Shown here: positions 10,820 to 22,583 of the stretch, in pieces
How the letters are laid out: every line of letters starts with the position of its first letter
How positions within the stretch are numbered: position 1 is the stretch's first letter
Assembly (NCBI GenBank): GCA_963971305.1
Contig: OZ020303.1
Location: 37,002,106 to 37,066,105 of the forward strand
DNA from: Arcuatula senhousia
Lineage: Eukaryota; Mollusca; Bivalvia; Mytilida; Mytilidae
Reading direction: 5' to 3'
DNA length: 64,000 nt
Program-made: the position numbers and the translations under genes
The notes under the pieces: model-generated
Told to the model about the DNA's origin: nothing
Database searches by the model: none
Seen by the model: only the letters and a program-made list of their open reading frames with translations

Positions 10820-11872
10820 TCCTGGAGTAACCTGGTAGGATATGATGTACATTTTCGACTCAGAGTTGCTCAAAACCCACTTTTTTCTTGGGCTGAAATA
10901 GACACAGATCGAATGGTGGCTTACCTATATGAACAATTATTCACAAAATTCCATTCAGACATCAGAACATATTGTATTTAAATGTTCTGCATTTAACTAT
11001 AATGGCTCATGCGATAAAAATAATTGCCCGTACAGAAATTGTTGTATCAAATGTAATGGTTATACTCATCCATTCATATCATATTTAAAAAATAAAAGTA
11101 GATTTGTCTCCCTTCTAACGCCTAGATTTGTAAGACTAAATGTCCAGACAAGGGATCGTTTCAGGTTCAAAAACCAAGGCTTGGGATTCAACTGTGTCAT
11201 CACACAAAACCGATATGCTTGATCGCTATAATGCCTAAAAATATCAATTTAGTTTCAAAGCTTATGGACGTTTTAAAGTAAGTATCAGGTTATCAATGAA
11301 TATTTCTGCCAAAAAACTCCAAATTCAAAGATTTCACCCAAATATTCAATTCATAGCCTATGCGTCACAAATTTTGAAGCAAATTGTTCATTTCAAATGG
11401 ATTGTTTTTGAATTTGTGAGCTTTTGAATTACTTTTAACATCTGGTTTTAAAGAGGGATTTCGTCCTAATTTTACCGGTCCAAGGTCTTCAGTCAATTTC
11501 AATAATTTAATTAATATCCGCTGAAATTAATATCTCTGATACACAGAGAAGTGACCTTAGGTCGTATGGTAGGCCCATATATACCAAGACCTATTTCCAA
11601 TCCACGAATATCTCCGATAGGGTTAGTGAAAAATCTGACAAAACTTTGAGGCTAATCACTCATTTATCTTGCCCAACAGATAATGGGGTAAATAGATTTA
11701 TTAGTGTGTTCTGTTATGTATTCAAAATCGAATTAGTTTCTTCTTTAGGAAGGAGGTTCTTTAAGGAATAATTAATGTAAAGAGTGCCTTTAGACTCCTT
11801 GTCGTTAACCCGGCAGACTTGGGATTATGTTTGACGGCAAATATAACGTGGATAAGTGTCTTCCAATAGGCT
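10820..11872 (+). pseudogene. DIRS-like element: gag-like zinc finger and RT N-terminal part
   Basis: The frame reads VGYDVHFRLRVAQNPLFSW and DTDRMVAYLYEQLF. After a shift it gives FKCSAFNYNGSCDKNNCPYR, with CCIKCNGYTHPF following: a Cys/His-rich block like that ending ORF1 of animal DIRS elements. Further on come GRMVGPYIPRPISNPRISPI, RLITHLSCPTDNGVNRFI, KSAFRLLVVNPADLG and IMFDGKYNVDKCLPIG, the RT start, palm A-like and later blocks of DIRS RTs. Several frameshifts and stops show that it is dead. Homology stops at 11872, where a transposon is inserted, and resumes at 13261. No tyrosine recombinase is visible. Confidence 0.68.
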
Positions 11873-13260
11873 CAGCATACATGTGATTCTCCCGCCGGGA
11901 GACGAAATCTCCCGACTTTTTTATCTATCTCCCGTTCTCCCGACTTTTTGTGTAATCTCCCGATTTTTTGAGACATGACAAAATTTAAGTTTTATAGACT
12001 TTTTAATTGTTCAGTCATAAAACATTTCCGGTGTTTTAAGGGTTTGTCAATTAGGCAGACGTTAATTTAACTGGTAAAGGTAAGGTAAATTTTTTCCGCC
12101 AAAAGGGGGACCCCCCTGGATCCGCCTATGAACGAGCTTAGACTAGTTTTGAAAAAAATCAGCCTAACCTGAACAAACGTAAAAATTTCCGATTTTGGCA
12201 CAGAAATATCAAAAACTTAATATTAAAGGTGTATTGCCATAATTGACCCGATGATTGTATAAACAGTTGGAGATTAATCAGTGAAGCCATGTATATTTGG
12301 CACACGCCAGCATCCTCAATTGTATGAAAGCTTATTTGGGTCACATTATGTGGTGCCACATAAAAAATCAACACAAATCGTTCCCACGATTTGTCAATTC
12401 GTGGCCACGAATTGTGGAGTAAACAAATCGTTCCCACGATTAAACAATTCGTGGCCACGAATAAACAAATCGTTCCCACGATTTAACAATTCGTGGCCAC
12501 GAGAAACAAATCGTTCCCACGATTTAACAATTCGTGGCCACGATTTGTTGAGAAACAAATCGTTCCCATGATTTAACAATTCTTGGCCACGATTTGTTAG
12601 GTAAACAAATCGTTCCCACGATTTAACAAATCGTGGCCACGAACAATTAATTAATTCGTGGGAACGATTTGTTTCTCGTGGCCACGATTTGATAATTTGT
12701 GGGAACGATTTGTTGTTCGTGACCACGATTTGTTAAATCGTGGGAACGATTTGTTTTTCGTGGCCACGATTTGATAAATCGTGGGAACGATTTGTTTTTC
12801 GTGGCCACGAATTGTTAAATAGTGGGAACGATTTGTTTACTCAACAAATCGTGGGAACGATTTGTTTACTCAACAAATCGTAGAACGATTTGTTTCTCGT
12901 GGCCACGAATTGTCAAATCGTAGGAACGATTTGTTTACTCAACAAATCGTGGGAACGATTTGTTTCTCGTGGCCACGAATTGATAAATCGTGGGAACGAT
13001 TTGTTTCTCGTGGCCACGAATTGTTAAATCGTGGGAACGATTTGTTAATTCGTGGCCACGAATTATTAAATCGTGGGAACGATTTGTGTTGATTTTTTTA
13101 TGTAGCACCACATAATGTGACCCAAATAAGCTTTCATACAATTGACATTGAAATGCCATTTTTATGAGCGTTGAAAATCTCCCGCTTTTTTGGCCAATCT
13201 CCAGCCTAAAAAATCAAAATCTCCAGCTTTTTCATCACGGATCCGTTACATGTATGACTG
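11873..13260. mobile_element. DNA transposon-like insert in the DIRS relic
   Basis: The DIRS coding homology is split exactly at GGCT/GCT (11869-11872 and 13260-13263), which looks like a 3-4 bp target duplication. The ends are imperfect inverted repeats: CAGCATACATGTGA on the left and the reverse complement of TTACATGTATGACTG on the right. Both subterminal zones carry tctcccg-(a/c)ctttttt motifs in the same orientation (11886-11970 and 13178-13240). There is no transposase ORF. The superfamily is uncertain. It contains the palindromic element at 12316-13145. Confidence 0.6.
12316..13145. repeat. Giant palindrome of cruciform-prone repeats (MITE-like)
   Basis: The outer arms (about 80 bp, starting TCAATTGTATGAAAGC at 12316 and ending in its reverse complement at 13145) are near-perfect inverted repeats. 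Between them lie roughly 20 units of two alternating motifs: AAATCGTGGGAACGATTT, itself an inverted repeat with a 4-nt centre, and the perfect palindrome TCGTGGCCACGA. Left of about 12645 the units read AATCGTTCCCACGATT; right of it they are reversed, so the whole block is one long palindrome with smaller palindromes inside. Open frames here are repeat artefacts. Confidence 0.88.
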
Positions 13261-14030
13261 GCTGTACTATTTCATTTTCACTATTTGAGAAATTGGCAAC
13301 TTTTTTCCCTGGGTAGTGGATTGCAAGTCGGATTTTTCTTCTTTTGATCATTATCTAGATGATTCTTTTTCGCGGGTCTTCCTTCTTCAAATCAATGCAA
13401 ATGATTTATTGATAGTATTGAATCAACTTGTGGATCACTTTGTGTTTCAATAGCTGAGCATAAAACTGAAGGCTCAAAATTAACCGTTCTCGGTTTTTTA
13501 ATTGATTCCAAAGAAATGTTGGTAAAAATTCTAAAGAAAAATTGCTCAAATTACATATTGAACTATCATTTATTTTGTCCCATAGAAAGATTATGTTACG
13601 AAAATTCGAATCTGTGTTATGTTGAATGTTTTGTACCCGTGCTTTTCCAGCCAGAATACCATTTTTAAGGTGGTTTTAAGATCTTGTTTAAGGAATAACA
13701 GATAGAAAGCCTATTATCATGTAAAAATTACAAAAGAGACGAGGGCTTATGCTCAAGTGTGGTTAGATATTTTAACAAATTTTATTGGGGAATTTTATTT
13801 TACCGGAGAGATTTTGGTTACCTAATGAGACAATTAAGTATTTCACCGACAGTATGGACATCCCTCATTTGGGATGTGGCGCATTTTTAATCGTCGTTGG
13901 ATAGCTTATCTTGCTTGGAAAAAAATATTTGATTGATAAGAAAATCATTTTCAATATAGACAACAAAGGCTTGGTAGCTATAGTTAATAAAACCACTAAA
14001 TTAAAATCGTCTCGGTTATCGTAAATTTTT
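13261..14030 (+). pseudogene. DIRS-like element: RT palm/thumb and RNase H
   Basis: This continues the relic broken at 11872. SFSLFEKLATFFPWVV is followed by SSFDHYLDDSFSRVF with the catalytic YLDD, then SIAEHKTEGSKLTVLGFLID and CTRAFPARIPF of the thumb. The RNase H block FTDSMDIPHLGCGAF, RRWIAYLAW and KIIFNIDNKGLVAIVN comes last. At least three frameshifts are needed. The order RT then RNase H with these motifs matches DIRS-type elements rather than LTR elements. The relic ends where a minus-strand Naiad fragment begins. Confidence 0.68.
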
Positions 14031-14054
14031 GTACTGAGATGACCACCTGGGTTA

Positions 14055-14740
14055 AAAATCGAGGTGCAAATCCAAGAAAGACGTGAATCAATTTAATTCG
14101 GTGGTCTCTTTAATCTCCAATTCTGGATGATATATTGAAGGAATCCATCTACCAAATGAAGTGTTATTGACAGAAAGGACATCATCAATATATCTGAATG
14201 TAAGATTAAATGACCTTGCATCTTTCATCTTCTTGTTCTTTACGAGTCCCTGAAGAAATTCAGTCTCGTAAGAGTATAAAAACAAATCGACGAGGAGAGG
14301 AGCACAGGTTGTGCCCATTGGAATGCCGATTTGTTGTTGAAAAATCTCTCCTCCTAAGGTGACAAATATGTTGTCAATGAGGAAATCAAGCATACTGCAA
14401 ACTTGTTTCAGTGTGTAACAAATTTTATCTTTGAAATATGTTTTGGAAAAGAATGTAGAGTTATAACCCAAAACAACAAAATTCCTAGAGTTTGAAAAGG
14501 CTTTTTCGAGAAGTTTTTTCAGGCGACCTTTTAGTTTTTCGTGTGGCAAGGTAATGTATAAAGTTGAAAAATCGAACGTTTTCAAAGAGTGAACCTCAGA
14601 AAATGATCTAGATTGAAAATGATCTAACAAATCCTTTAAGTTCTTCAAAATCCACATATGGTTAATTCCACTACGATTATAAATAGTGTCGCAGTATGCT
14701 TGTTGATTTAAATGATAACATAGAGGCCTTTCTCAAAACT
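14055..14740 (-). pseudogene. Naiad-type Penelope-like element, RT palm fragment
   Basis: The minus strand reads open from about 14740 (AYCDTIYNRSGINHMWILKN) through LKTFDFSTLYITLPHEKL, GGEIFQQQIGIPMGTTCAPL and LTFRYIDDVLSVNN (catalytic YIDD). These match RT motifs of the other Naiad copies in this window. The frame meets TGA at 14088-14090 and resumes in the same frame as FTSFLDLHLDF before a TAA. In the copy at 49.57 kb the aligned codon is TGC (Cys), so TGA could be a simple mutation or a selenocysteine codon. This is the longest uninterrupted RT stretch of the family here, but 5' and 3' parts are missing. Confidence 0.8.
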
Positions 14741-17320
14741 TCTAAAATAGGCCAATATGGTTGTGGTGTAACAATTTCAATTCCACCTCAAGCTTATAAA
14801 GACTTCTGACTCGAACGTTAATTTAATGTTAATTTTACATCCGAAGCATGTCCAGGTCATAACTTTTCATACGAGAGACCTATTCTCGAATATCTATTCT
14901 AGATGTATACTTAGATTCACCCAGTTGTCTATTGCATAACAATTCATATGTTGTATAATAGGATGTAAAATAGTTCGTCATGAGGATTGATTGTAATGCC
15001 AGTTTGTGAATAAATTAGAGTATGTGTAAAATTTTATCAATGATCAATTTAAAAGAAATACCGAAAATTCACCATCCGGTGCATTATTGCACTTTAATAG
15101 CTGTTACTGCAGTTAAATTTCTTATATTATTGCGCGAACTATTAATTTTCTCAGCAGCATAATATTCACAAACAGAATAGAACTCTTCCAGATATGTTAA
15201 CTTTTTCATCGTTTTATCGTTTTGGCAACTCTCTACTTAATATGTAGTTATGAACCATGCAAACATTTTGCGATCTAAATGATATAATTTCACGTGTAAT
15301 TGGTTTGAAATTATCAATAAGGCCTTGAATTCGTGATGTTATTTTATGAAAACAAGATGGCTGGATCGATTCGTTCCATGTGCATGAACACAACCTGTTT
15401 GAGAGACATCAACAGTAATACTTTGACTTGACCTTCAACGAGAAAATTTAACTACTAACTACTAAAAATTTCTGTTACCCGGAATACCCTAAACTACAGA
15501 CCACGGGGGGAGGAGGGGTAACTCCAAGTGTTTTAGGGTACAGATGTGCGGCCCAGAAATTTTATACACACCCTATTCATATATTTGCCTGCTTAAAAAA
15601 TAGACACATATTCATATATCTTTGATGCATTTGAAATTACACAGAATATGTTTTATAGATATTCTATTAAAGTTTGAATGGTAAACGTTATCAAAAGCAT
15701 GTACAGTTAAGATTACAAGGAGGCAAAATGTGGATGCTCAGTCACTCTTTTTCTATTGATATATGATATTTGTGAAAAGTATACCTTATCATATATGCAA
15801 CATGTGAAATTTCCACCCTTTTCACATATTGAGCACCCCAAAAAGTAGACCCTTTTGGCCAGCACATATGAACCTACTTTCATAAAGAAAGTTACCCCCC
15901 CCCCCGTGCTACAGACAGTTAAACCTTCTCAAAATTAACGTTTGAGCAACGGCTCGTTGAACGAGTTATATTTTTAGTCCAGATAATAATTAATCAGGTC
16001 TTTCTGGGGTTTTTGTCATTCGGACTTTTTCAGATCCCCAGAGTCGTAGGAGGCCAAACGTCAAAAATTATAAAGGCTTTCAAGACCCTTTTGAGCTTAG
16101 CTGGGTGGCCTGTCCTATCAACATTTTGTCAGTTTGCAATGCAAAAAACCAGCAGTTGCATACAATAAAATAAAAATAAACTGTGTTTTATATGACTGCA
16201 AAAAAGTGTGGTTGTATTTAAAAGATATGGAGTGATCCTGTTGTCTGTTAAAAATCAACTTGGTCATATATTTGGTCTGATTTTCAAAATCTTTTTTCAT
16301 CAGTATCCTTGTGATATTTTCTGCCTGCGTTTTTCTATATCTCTTTATGTTTTTGAGTAATTGGGGCCAAAAGGGTAAAAAAAACAGGTGTAAATTAAAT
16401 TTCTTAAATCCTAAAAATTCAAATATGCGTTGAAACTCCATCCTGGAACGCATGTGTCAAAAAACAGTAAAAGGTGCACCTAATGATACTAAGCAATCGT
16501 ATGCTTCAAAATTAACTGTAACCTGTTCTTCAATATGAATGACCACTTACAAAAGAATCATTCAATTCCCATATTTTATTATAACTAGAAAGAACAATAA
16601 AAACATATTGGTACAGTTTGTTCAAATGATGCTTATAGCAATGAATGAATCCCTTCAACCTTATATTTCATTCTAGTATGGTAGGTATAACTATGATGCT
16701 AAATGCATTATGCATGTTTTAGGAGCTTAACTGTGACATATATGTAACTCGAGTACAAATTGATATGGTTTTAACCATATCCCTTCTTGTTTATCCTTTG
16801 ACACAGGGCTTTGATATTCGACATGACGATGTACATTGTACCATTATGAGACGATATGACTCATTGTTTGATCTGAAGGTAAAATTACATAAAATGTTAC
16901 ATAGAAAGGGTCTCTAGGACATTTTTTTAAATTTAATCCATTGACATAAATCTTTGTTATTTGACATTATGGTGTATCAGGCGAGGTGTCACAAGGCAGA
17001 ATAATCTAAATTTGACATATGACCTGAATGATAATTTACTTTCCAAAGCGTTTCTTGTTTTTTTATCCTTTTACTTATTATTTTGATATTCACCGTGATG
17101 ATGTAACATCAAGAGACGATATGTCCCATTTCAGAAGAATCGTCATTTGTTTTTGACCTCAATGACAAATGAATGATACTTTTACATGCAAAGCATGTCT
17201 TGAACATATCTATTTTATCCTTTGACATACATGATAGGACTTTGATATTTGACATCCATGACACTAGGGTGTATCATTAGATTAAGATAAAATGATGCGT
17301 ACCACAATGATTTTGATAGA
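14741..17320. other. Non-coding region with weak internal repeats
   Basis: No gene is recognised. Between 16790 and 17290 there are loosely repeated blocks (TATCCTTTGACA followed by TTTGATATTYGACAT and then GAGACGATATG), about 200-300 bp apart. A G-rich/C-rich inverted pair (15494-15916) is listed separately. The short open frame at 16118-16453 (minus) has no recognisable domain and ordinary AT-rich composition. Confidence 0.4.
15494..15916. repeat. Imperfect inverted repeat with G-run ends
   Basis: The left arm at 15494-15522 (CTACAGACCACGGGGGGAGG) is partly complementary to the right arm at 15891-15916 (GTTAC, an 11-C run, GTGCTACAG). The pairing covers about 25 bp with gaps. It could be the ends of a small non-autonomous element of roughly 420 bp, but no target duplication is evident. 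Confidence 0.35.
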
Positions 17321-17668
17321 AGCGTGGATACCAATGGGGTATCCGAATATCAAAGTTCGAATCGGAAGAGACAAAACCAGGAAACATAAACAAGGAAAAA
17401 ACCAAGAAACCGACAGAATATCTAACACGAAAACACAAAAACTACTAAATATCAATTAACAACGTGAACTCTAGTCGGTACGAAAGTGAACTCAGATGCT
17501 CCGGAAGAGTAGGTTCCTGCCTGATATAGCACACCCGTCGCACTGCCAATTTCAAATTCAGTGTGTCAAATACGGTAAAGGAAGACAAAACAAAGCCCTT
17601 TGACAAACCAAAATCAGCACTCATAGTGTATGATGTCTACATAAAAATTTCTTGAGTGAAGACAGCAA
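17321..17668 (-). pseudogene. Naiad element 3' tail fragment
   Basis: This matches the last RT codons and 3' untranslated region seen in complete form at 49.77-50.14 kb (plus). Shared blocks are ATTTCTTGAGTGAAGACAGC, a stretch ending GCTATAGCACACCCGTCGC, and the extreme end ACCAATGGGGTATCC. No reading frame remains. Confidence 0.7.
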
Positions 17669-17724
17669 TTGATATTTGACCTCAGGTAATACCTTTATAT
17701 TCTTAGACAAAGAGCTTTGACTAA

Positions 17725-17966
17725 TAACCGCTGCTGGTGGACCAGTGGTCCCCGAGGGTAATCACAAGCCTGGTCGTCAGACTTGTCTGACACGATTTAC
17801 CATAAAATTTCTAATATGTTTGTTGTTGAAATTTCCGATTTTTAAATTCTAAATTGTTTAAAACACCAGGTTTCTTTCCTTGTAATGCACATGGTCGATA
17901 TCCTCGGTGCTGGATTTGGCTTCCTTGTTCGAACGTTTTGGTTTTGAGTACTTTTCGTTAGCAACA
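17725..17966 (+). repeat. Fragment of hammerhead repeat family 2
   Basis: This part of the 388-bp family 2 unit runs from CGCTGCTGGTGGACCAGTGG through the palindrome GTCAGACTTGTCTGAC to TTTTGAGTACTTTTCGTTA. It lacks the ribozyme. An inverted partner lies at 18825-18992. Confidence 0.7.
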
Positions 17967-18824
17967 GTTTGGATTTTTGGTATTGTATTATGAATAGGAA
18001 AAATAGTTCTTCCTAAATATTTCGAAGCGAAAAATGATGGCCCAAAGTTGTTTTGTGCTTTTTATAATTATACAAATGTTTAGACAAATCTGGTGGATTT
18101 CATTTATACCTCTAACCTCCTTATATTGTGGTCAATGACTTGCAATTTAACAGATTTGAAGCATGTTTTGTTTAAGAGGGTGATCAATGATATAGCTGCT
18201 TTCATTGATAAGTATTTAGACAATCGGAACATTTGTCAAACGAAAAGTGTTTAAAAAAATGGAGATTTGAAATTTTCGTTTCAAACGGAAAAAAGAAAAT
18301 GTAAATCAAACCGGAGAACGAGTGAGATACACAAAAGATAATTAAATGTAAAGCTATATCATTAGAGGCTTAACCGAGATCATATAATGCACTTTTAAAA
18401 GAACAGTTTCCAAATTTTTCACAAGCAAACTGATAAAGCCACACAAAATTAATGATTACTCTCCGTGGGGGATCCAGGAATTTTCACAAGGGAGGGCGTG
18501 CAATTGAAAAAAAAAGATCTTCTTGGACCTCTTCTTGCTTACAGTTCCTAACCATTTTTTTTCTGTCTAATTGAAGGGCGCGCACCCTGCACACCGGTTT
18601 TAAATCTGCCTTTGAATTTACATAGCATAATTACCAAGGAAAATATAATTACTGATAAAACTTGACTGTTTTAGTACAGTACCTTCCTATTCGACACAAT
18701 TTAACCTTGATGGCAAGATTCCGAATCACTCTGACACCAGATACATTGTTTGATGATGACACAGTTACATTTTAAATGACCTATATTCCATCAAAATAGC
18801 AATAATGTCGAAGGTCAAGGTCGT
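17967..18824. other. Non-coding spacer
   Basis: AT-rich sequence between two inverted fragments of repeat family 2. No gene or structured element is seen. Confidence 0.4.
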
Positions 18825-18992
18825 AACCTCTCATCAGTAGCATTTAAATCAAAACATTGAAAGGTCAAATCCAAACTGTTGATAACGAAAAGTACTCAAA
18901 ACCAAAACGTTCGAACAAGGAAGCCAAATCCAGACCCAAGGAAATCGACCATGTGCATTAAAAGGAAAGAAACCTGGTGTTTTAAACAATTT
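18825..18992 (-). repeat. Fragment of hammerhead repeat family 2 (ribozyme 5' half)
   Basis: On the minus strand this runs from GGTTTCTTTCC to the ribozyme 5' part AATGCTA-CTGATGA-GAGGTTAC. It then breaks off before the conserved GAAA, so no ribozyme can form. Confidence 0.65.
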
Positions 18993-19645
18993 AAAATTCA
19001 ATCAAAGTACCGTTGGTACTGATAACTCGGAAGTCAGAATGTTTCCTAAATGTTTGTGTATGCTGATTTACAAATGTTCAGTTGAGTTCCGAAACTAGTG
19101 TTTTCTATAAAAATATCACCTTCTATGTTAATTTTGTCGTCTTCTGAGCAATCCCGCACTCAAAGACTGTATACTGTTTACACTGTAAATTCGTCCGTCC
19201 GTCCGTCCGTCCAAAATAATACCGGTATACTGTAAAAATATAAAGTACATCACGGTTTTCTAACATACAACTACATAAGATAGTGGTCTTAAAATTTTGT
19301 ATGATTAGCTTTATCCTATAGTATACTGGTTTAATGAACTTTTTGAAGACTTTTGTGGAAAAATTAATAACATGAAAAGTTTAATATACATACCTAAACA
19401 TTTGGTATACTGACAGTTGGGATGTGGTATACGCAACTGGCTCTATGCCATGTGACCATGATCCATTTTTACGCTTTAACGACTCTTATATGAAATAAGG
19501 TCTTTTTTAGACGTATCAAAACATCTTTGTTTAAAAGTATAAACCTAGGCATCTGATAATTCTTAGACAGTTGGGGTTGTGGTTTACGCTAATCACACCA
19601 TGCTGTGTAACCCTGAACTCATTTTCATGCTTCAACAACTCTAAA
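18993..19645. other. Degenerate repeat flank with a (CCGT)n microsatellite
   Basis: A short CCGT microsatellite sits at 19193-19212. Two related blocks of about 150 bp (19390-19490 and 19540-19640, both ending TTTTNNGCTTNAACNACTC) form a degenerate tandem. The Helitron-like element at 19646 is inserted beside them. No gene. Confidence 0.4.
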
Positions 19646-21102
19646 GGTCCAGGTGAGCTATTGCCATCACTTGGCGTCCGTCGTCGTCGTCTGTCGTCGT
19701 CTGTGAACTTTTTCAAACTTCTTCTCCTCTGAAACTACTGAACAGATTCAAACCAAATTTGGTCTGGTGGTACTTTAGGGTATCCTGCACAAAACTTGCG
19801 TGGGGATTTTTGATCCGTCGAAAAAATGGCCGCCGTTGCTTAAAATAGACCAGGGGGGTCAGACTACTGTTTTTGGCTTGTAAATCAAAAAGTATAAGAG
19901 ATAGATGATGCCACCCTACTGCTTCAGCATCAAAAGTTCTACAAAAGTCTCCAATTGGTCCAAGTTGTCAGATGACCCCTTATAGGGGTTACAGCCCCTT
20001 AAAGGTGAAAAATAGCGTTTTTTCATGTTTTTGCCCTATAGTATGAAAACTATTGCAGATAGAGAAAAGCTGTTGCTTGCTTAAATGTTCAGCTCATTTA
20101 GCTCTACAAAAGTCTCCATAGGGTCGAAGTTGTCAGATGACCCCTTATAGGGGTTACGGCCCCTGAAATAAATGTTTTTTTTCATGTTTTTGGCCTATGG
20201 AATGAAAACTGTTGCAGATAGAGAGAAGCTGTTGCTTGCTTAAATGTTCAGTTCATTTAGCTCTACAAAAGTCTCAAAAGGATCGAAGTTGTCAGATGAC
20301 CCTTAATAGGGGTTACGGCCCCTAAAATGATGTTTTTTCATGTTTTTTGGCATATAGAAAGAAAACTATAGCAGATAGAGAAAAGCTGTTGCTTGCTTAA
20401 ATGTTCAGTTCATTTAGCTCTACAAAAGTCTCAATAGGATCAAAGTTGTCAGATGACCCCTTATAGGGGTTACGGCCCCTAAAATAACGATTTTTGTGTT
20501 TTTGGCCTATGGAATGAAAACTATTGCAGATAGAGAGAAGCTGTTGCTTGCTTAAATGTTCAGCTCATTTAGCTCTACAAAAGTCTCAAAAGGATCGAAG
20601 TTGTCAGATGACCCTTAATAGGGGTTAAAGCCCCTAAAATGATGTTTTTTCATGTTTTTGGCATATAGAAAGAAAACTATAGCAGATAGAGAAAAGCAGT
20701 TGCTTGCTTAAATGTTCAGTTCATTTAGCTCTACAAAAGTCTCAATAGGATCAAAGTTGTCAGATGACTCTTAATAGGGGTTATGGCCCCTAAAATAACC
20801 TTTTTCATGTTTTTGGCCTATAGAATGAAAACTATAGCAGATAGAGAAAAGCTGTTGCTTGCTTAAATGTTCAGCGCATAAAGCTCTACAAAAGTCTCCA
20901 TAGGGTCGAAGTTGTCAGATGACCCCTTATAGGGGTTACGGCCCCTAAAATAACGATTTTTGTGTTTTTGGCCTATAGAATGAAAACTATAGTATATAAA
21001 GAAAAACTGTTGCTTGCTTAAATGTTCAGTTCATTTAGCTGTACAAAATATAGGGTTGACATCAAGACCAGGTGAGCGATTAAGGCTCCTGGGAGCCTCT
21101 TG
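19646..21102 (-). mobile_element. Helitron-like (HINE-type) element with about 157-bp core repeats
   Basis: One end carries GGTCCAGGTGAGCT followed by ATTGCCATCACTTGGCGTCC and GTCGTC repeats. The other carries CAGGTGAGCGATTAAGGCTC then the hairpin AGGCTCCTGGGAGCCT and CTTGT. Between them are about 7 tandem units of 153-160 bp, each with GTCAGATGACCCYTTATAGG-like and AGCTCTACAAAAGTCTC blocks. Full copies at 58-63 kb show the same termini. The layout fits bivalve non-autonomous Helitron-like elements with roughly 160-bp core repeats (family knowledge). The assignment rests on structure, not on a Rep/helicase gene, of which none is present. Confidence 0.6.
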
Positions 21103-21686
21103 TTTTTCTGAGCCGTAAACTTTTTGTAGGACTTTTTGGAAAATGAAAAACATGAAATTTTGTTCTACAGTGTTTTTTATCATGAAAAATATGGTCTAGA
21201 TCTGAATTTTGATGAAAAAATATTTTGGCATATTTTTTTGCTATTAACAGAAATTTGATATCTGTAAAATTTCTTAGTTATTTGCGAATAACAATCTTCG
21301 CTGATTGCAACATGATATGACCGCAACATGTTGCCTGAACGTTGTATGTTTGAGGCTATTTATGCCCATAGTAGACTGATAAAGTTGTTTTAACACATGC
21401 CACCTTTGGTGAACTTTCCATCCACTGTTTACAAGGAATTCAACACTTTTTTGCAAAAGCAGACCCCCAAAAAATGCTGCTTCAAAAATACTTACTGCTT
21501 TCACTTTTCCCCCTTTTGGTCCCTAATTAAGTAACGGAAAATAGAGGGTTGCACTTATAAATATTTCAATTTGCATCCACTGCTTGATAAGAATTAAAAT
21601 GCCAAATAAAAATAAAATGAAAAATCGGACCAGAAATAAAATGGAACATTTTTGCCCATTTAATGGCCATTAATTTCTAATTGAAA
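21103..21686. other. Non-coding spacer between two Helitron-like elements
   Basis: AT-rich; it may be the other half of a host repeat split by the insertion at 19646-21102. The open frame at 21274-21504 (minus) shows no recognisable domain. Confidence 0.35.
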
Positions 21687-22583
21687 CAAGAGGTTCCTAG
21701 GAGCCTGAATCGCTCACCTGAACTACACAGATACACATATTTTGTAGAAATTAGTGGGCTTAACCATATAAATTTCTGAAATATCTTATAAAGTTTTCAA
21801 GATATAGGGCTTAATAAGTGCAAAAATTGTCAAAAATTTCGAAAAAGGGCACACATCAGCAGTGAATCTTTTTCAAAATTTCAGGACAGGTAGATATATT
21901 AATATGCTGATCACTTTTGATTCTTGCACAATATTGATATCTGAAACCATTTTTGAGTAATTAGCAAAAAACTGCAATTAACCTCTATGTTCTATTTTAG
22001 CCATGGCTGCCAGGTTTTTTGGTATCAGACAAGTTAATCTTTGAAAACTAGGGGAAAAGTAATGAAAATGGAAAATTTTTACGCTTTAAGGGCAATGACT
22101 CCTAAAAGAAATGGTCCTACAGCTTTGACTTAATTACATGAAATATAGATCTTGATGTGCTTTATCATATGCAATTTGAAGTTTTGAAATATCTTGTATA
22201 GTTTTCAAGATATAGGGCTAAATAGGGGGAAAATTTAGAAAAAATCCAGAAAACATCAGTTTTTGGATTATTTTGAAAATTTCAGGGCTGTTAGATCTTG
22301 AGGTGCTGATCACTTTTACCCTGCCAGAATTTTGATATCTGTCACTGTTTTTGAGTTATTTGCTAAAAACTGCAATTTACCCCTATGACCTATTTTTAGC
22401 TACAGCAGCCATGTTTTTTTACAAATCAAAAATTTAAACGATAGTTTTGAAGCACCCATGCCAATAAACAACTGTACTAAGTTTGGTTGCAATCAGAGGA
22501 GTTAACGTTTGAAAAAGTTAACGGACGACGGACGCCAAGTGATGGCAATAGCTCACATATGACCCTTCGGGTCAGGTGAGCTT
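21687..22583 (+). mobile_element. Helitron-like element without core array
   Basis: It begins CAAGAGGTTCCTAGGAGCC with GAATCGCTCACCTG and ends ACGCCAAGTGATGGCAATAG with GACCCTTCGGGTCAGGTGAG, the same termini as the 58-63 kb elements. The interior is a two-fold repeat of about 420 bp (TTTTCAAGATATAGGGCT at 21797 and 22201) instead of the 157-bp array. Confidence 0.6.

Noticed and set aside
12281..13159. Several open frames on both strands around 12.3-13.1 kb
   Set aside because: They translate inverted satellite motifs and exist on both strands symmetrically.
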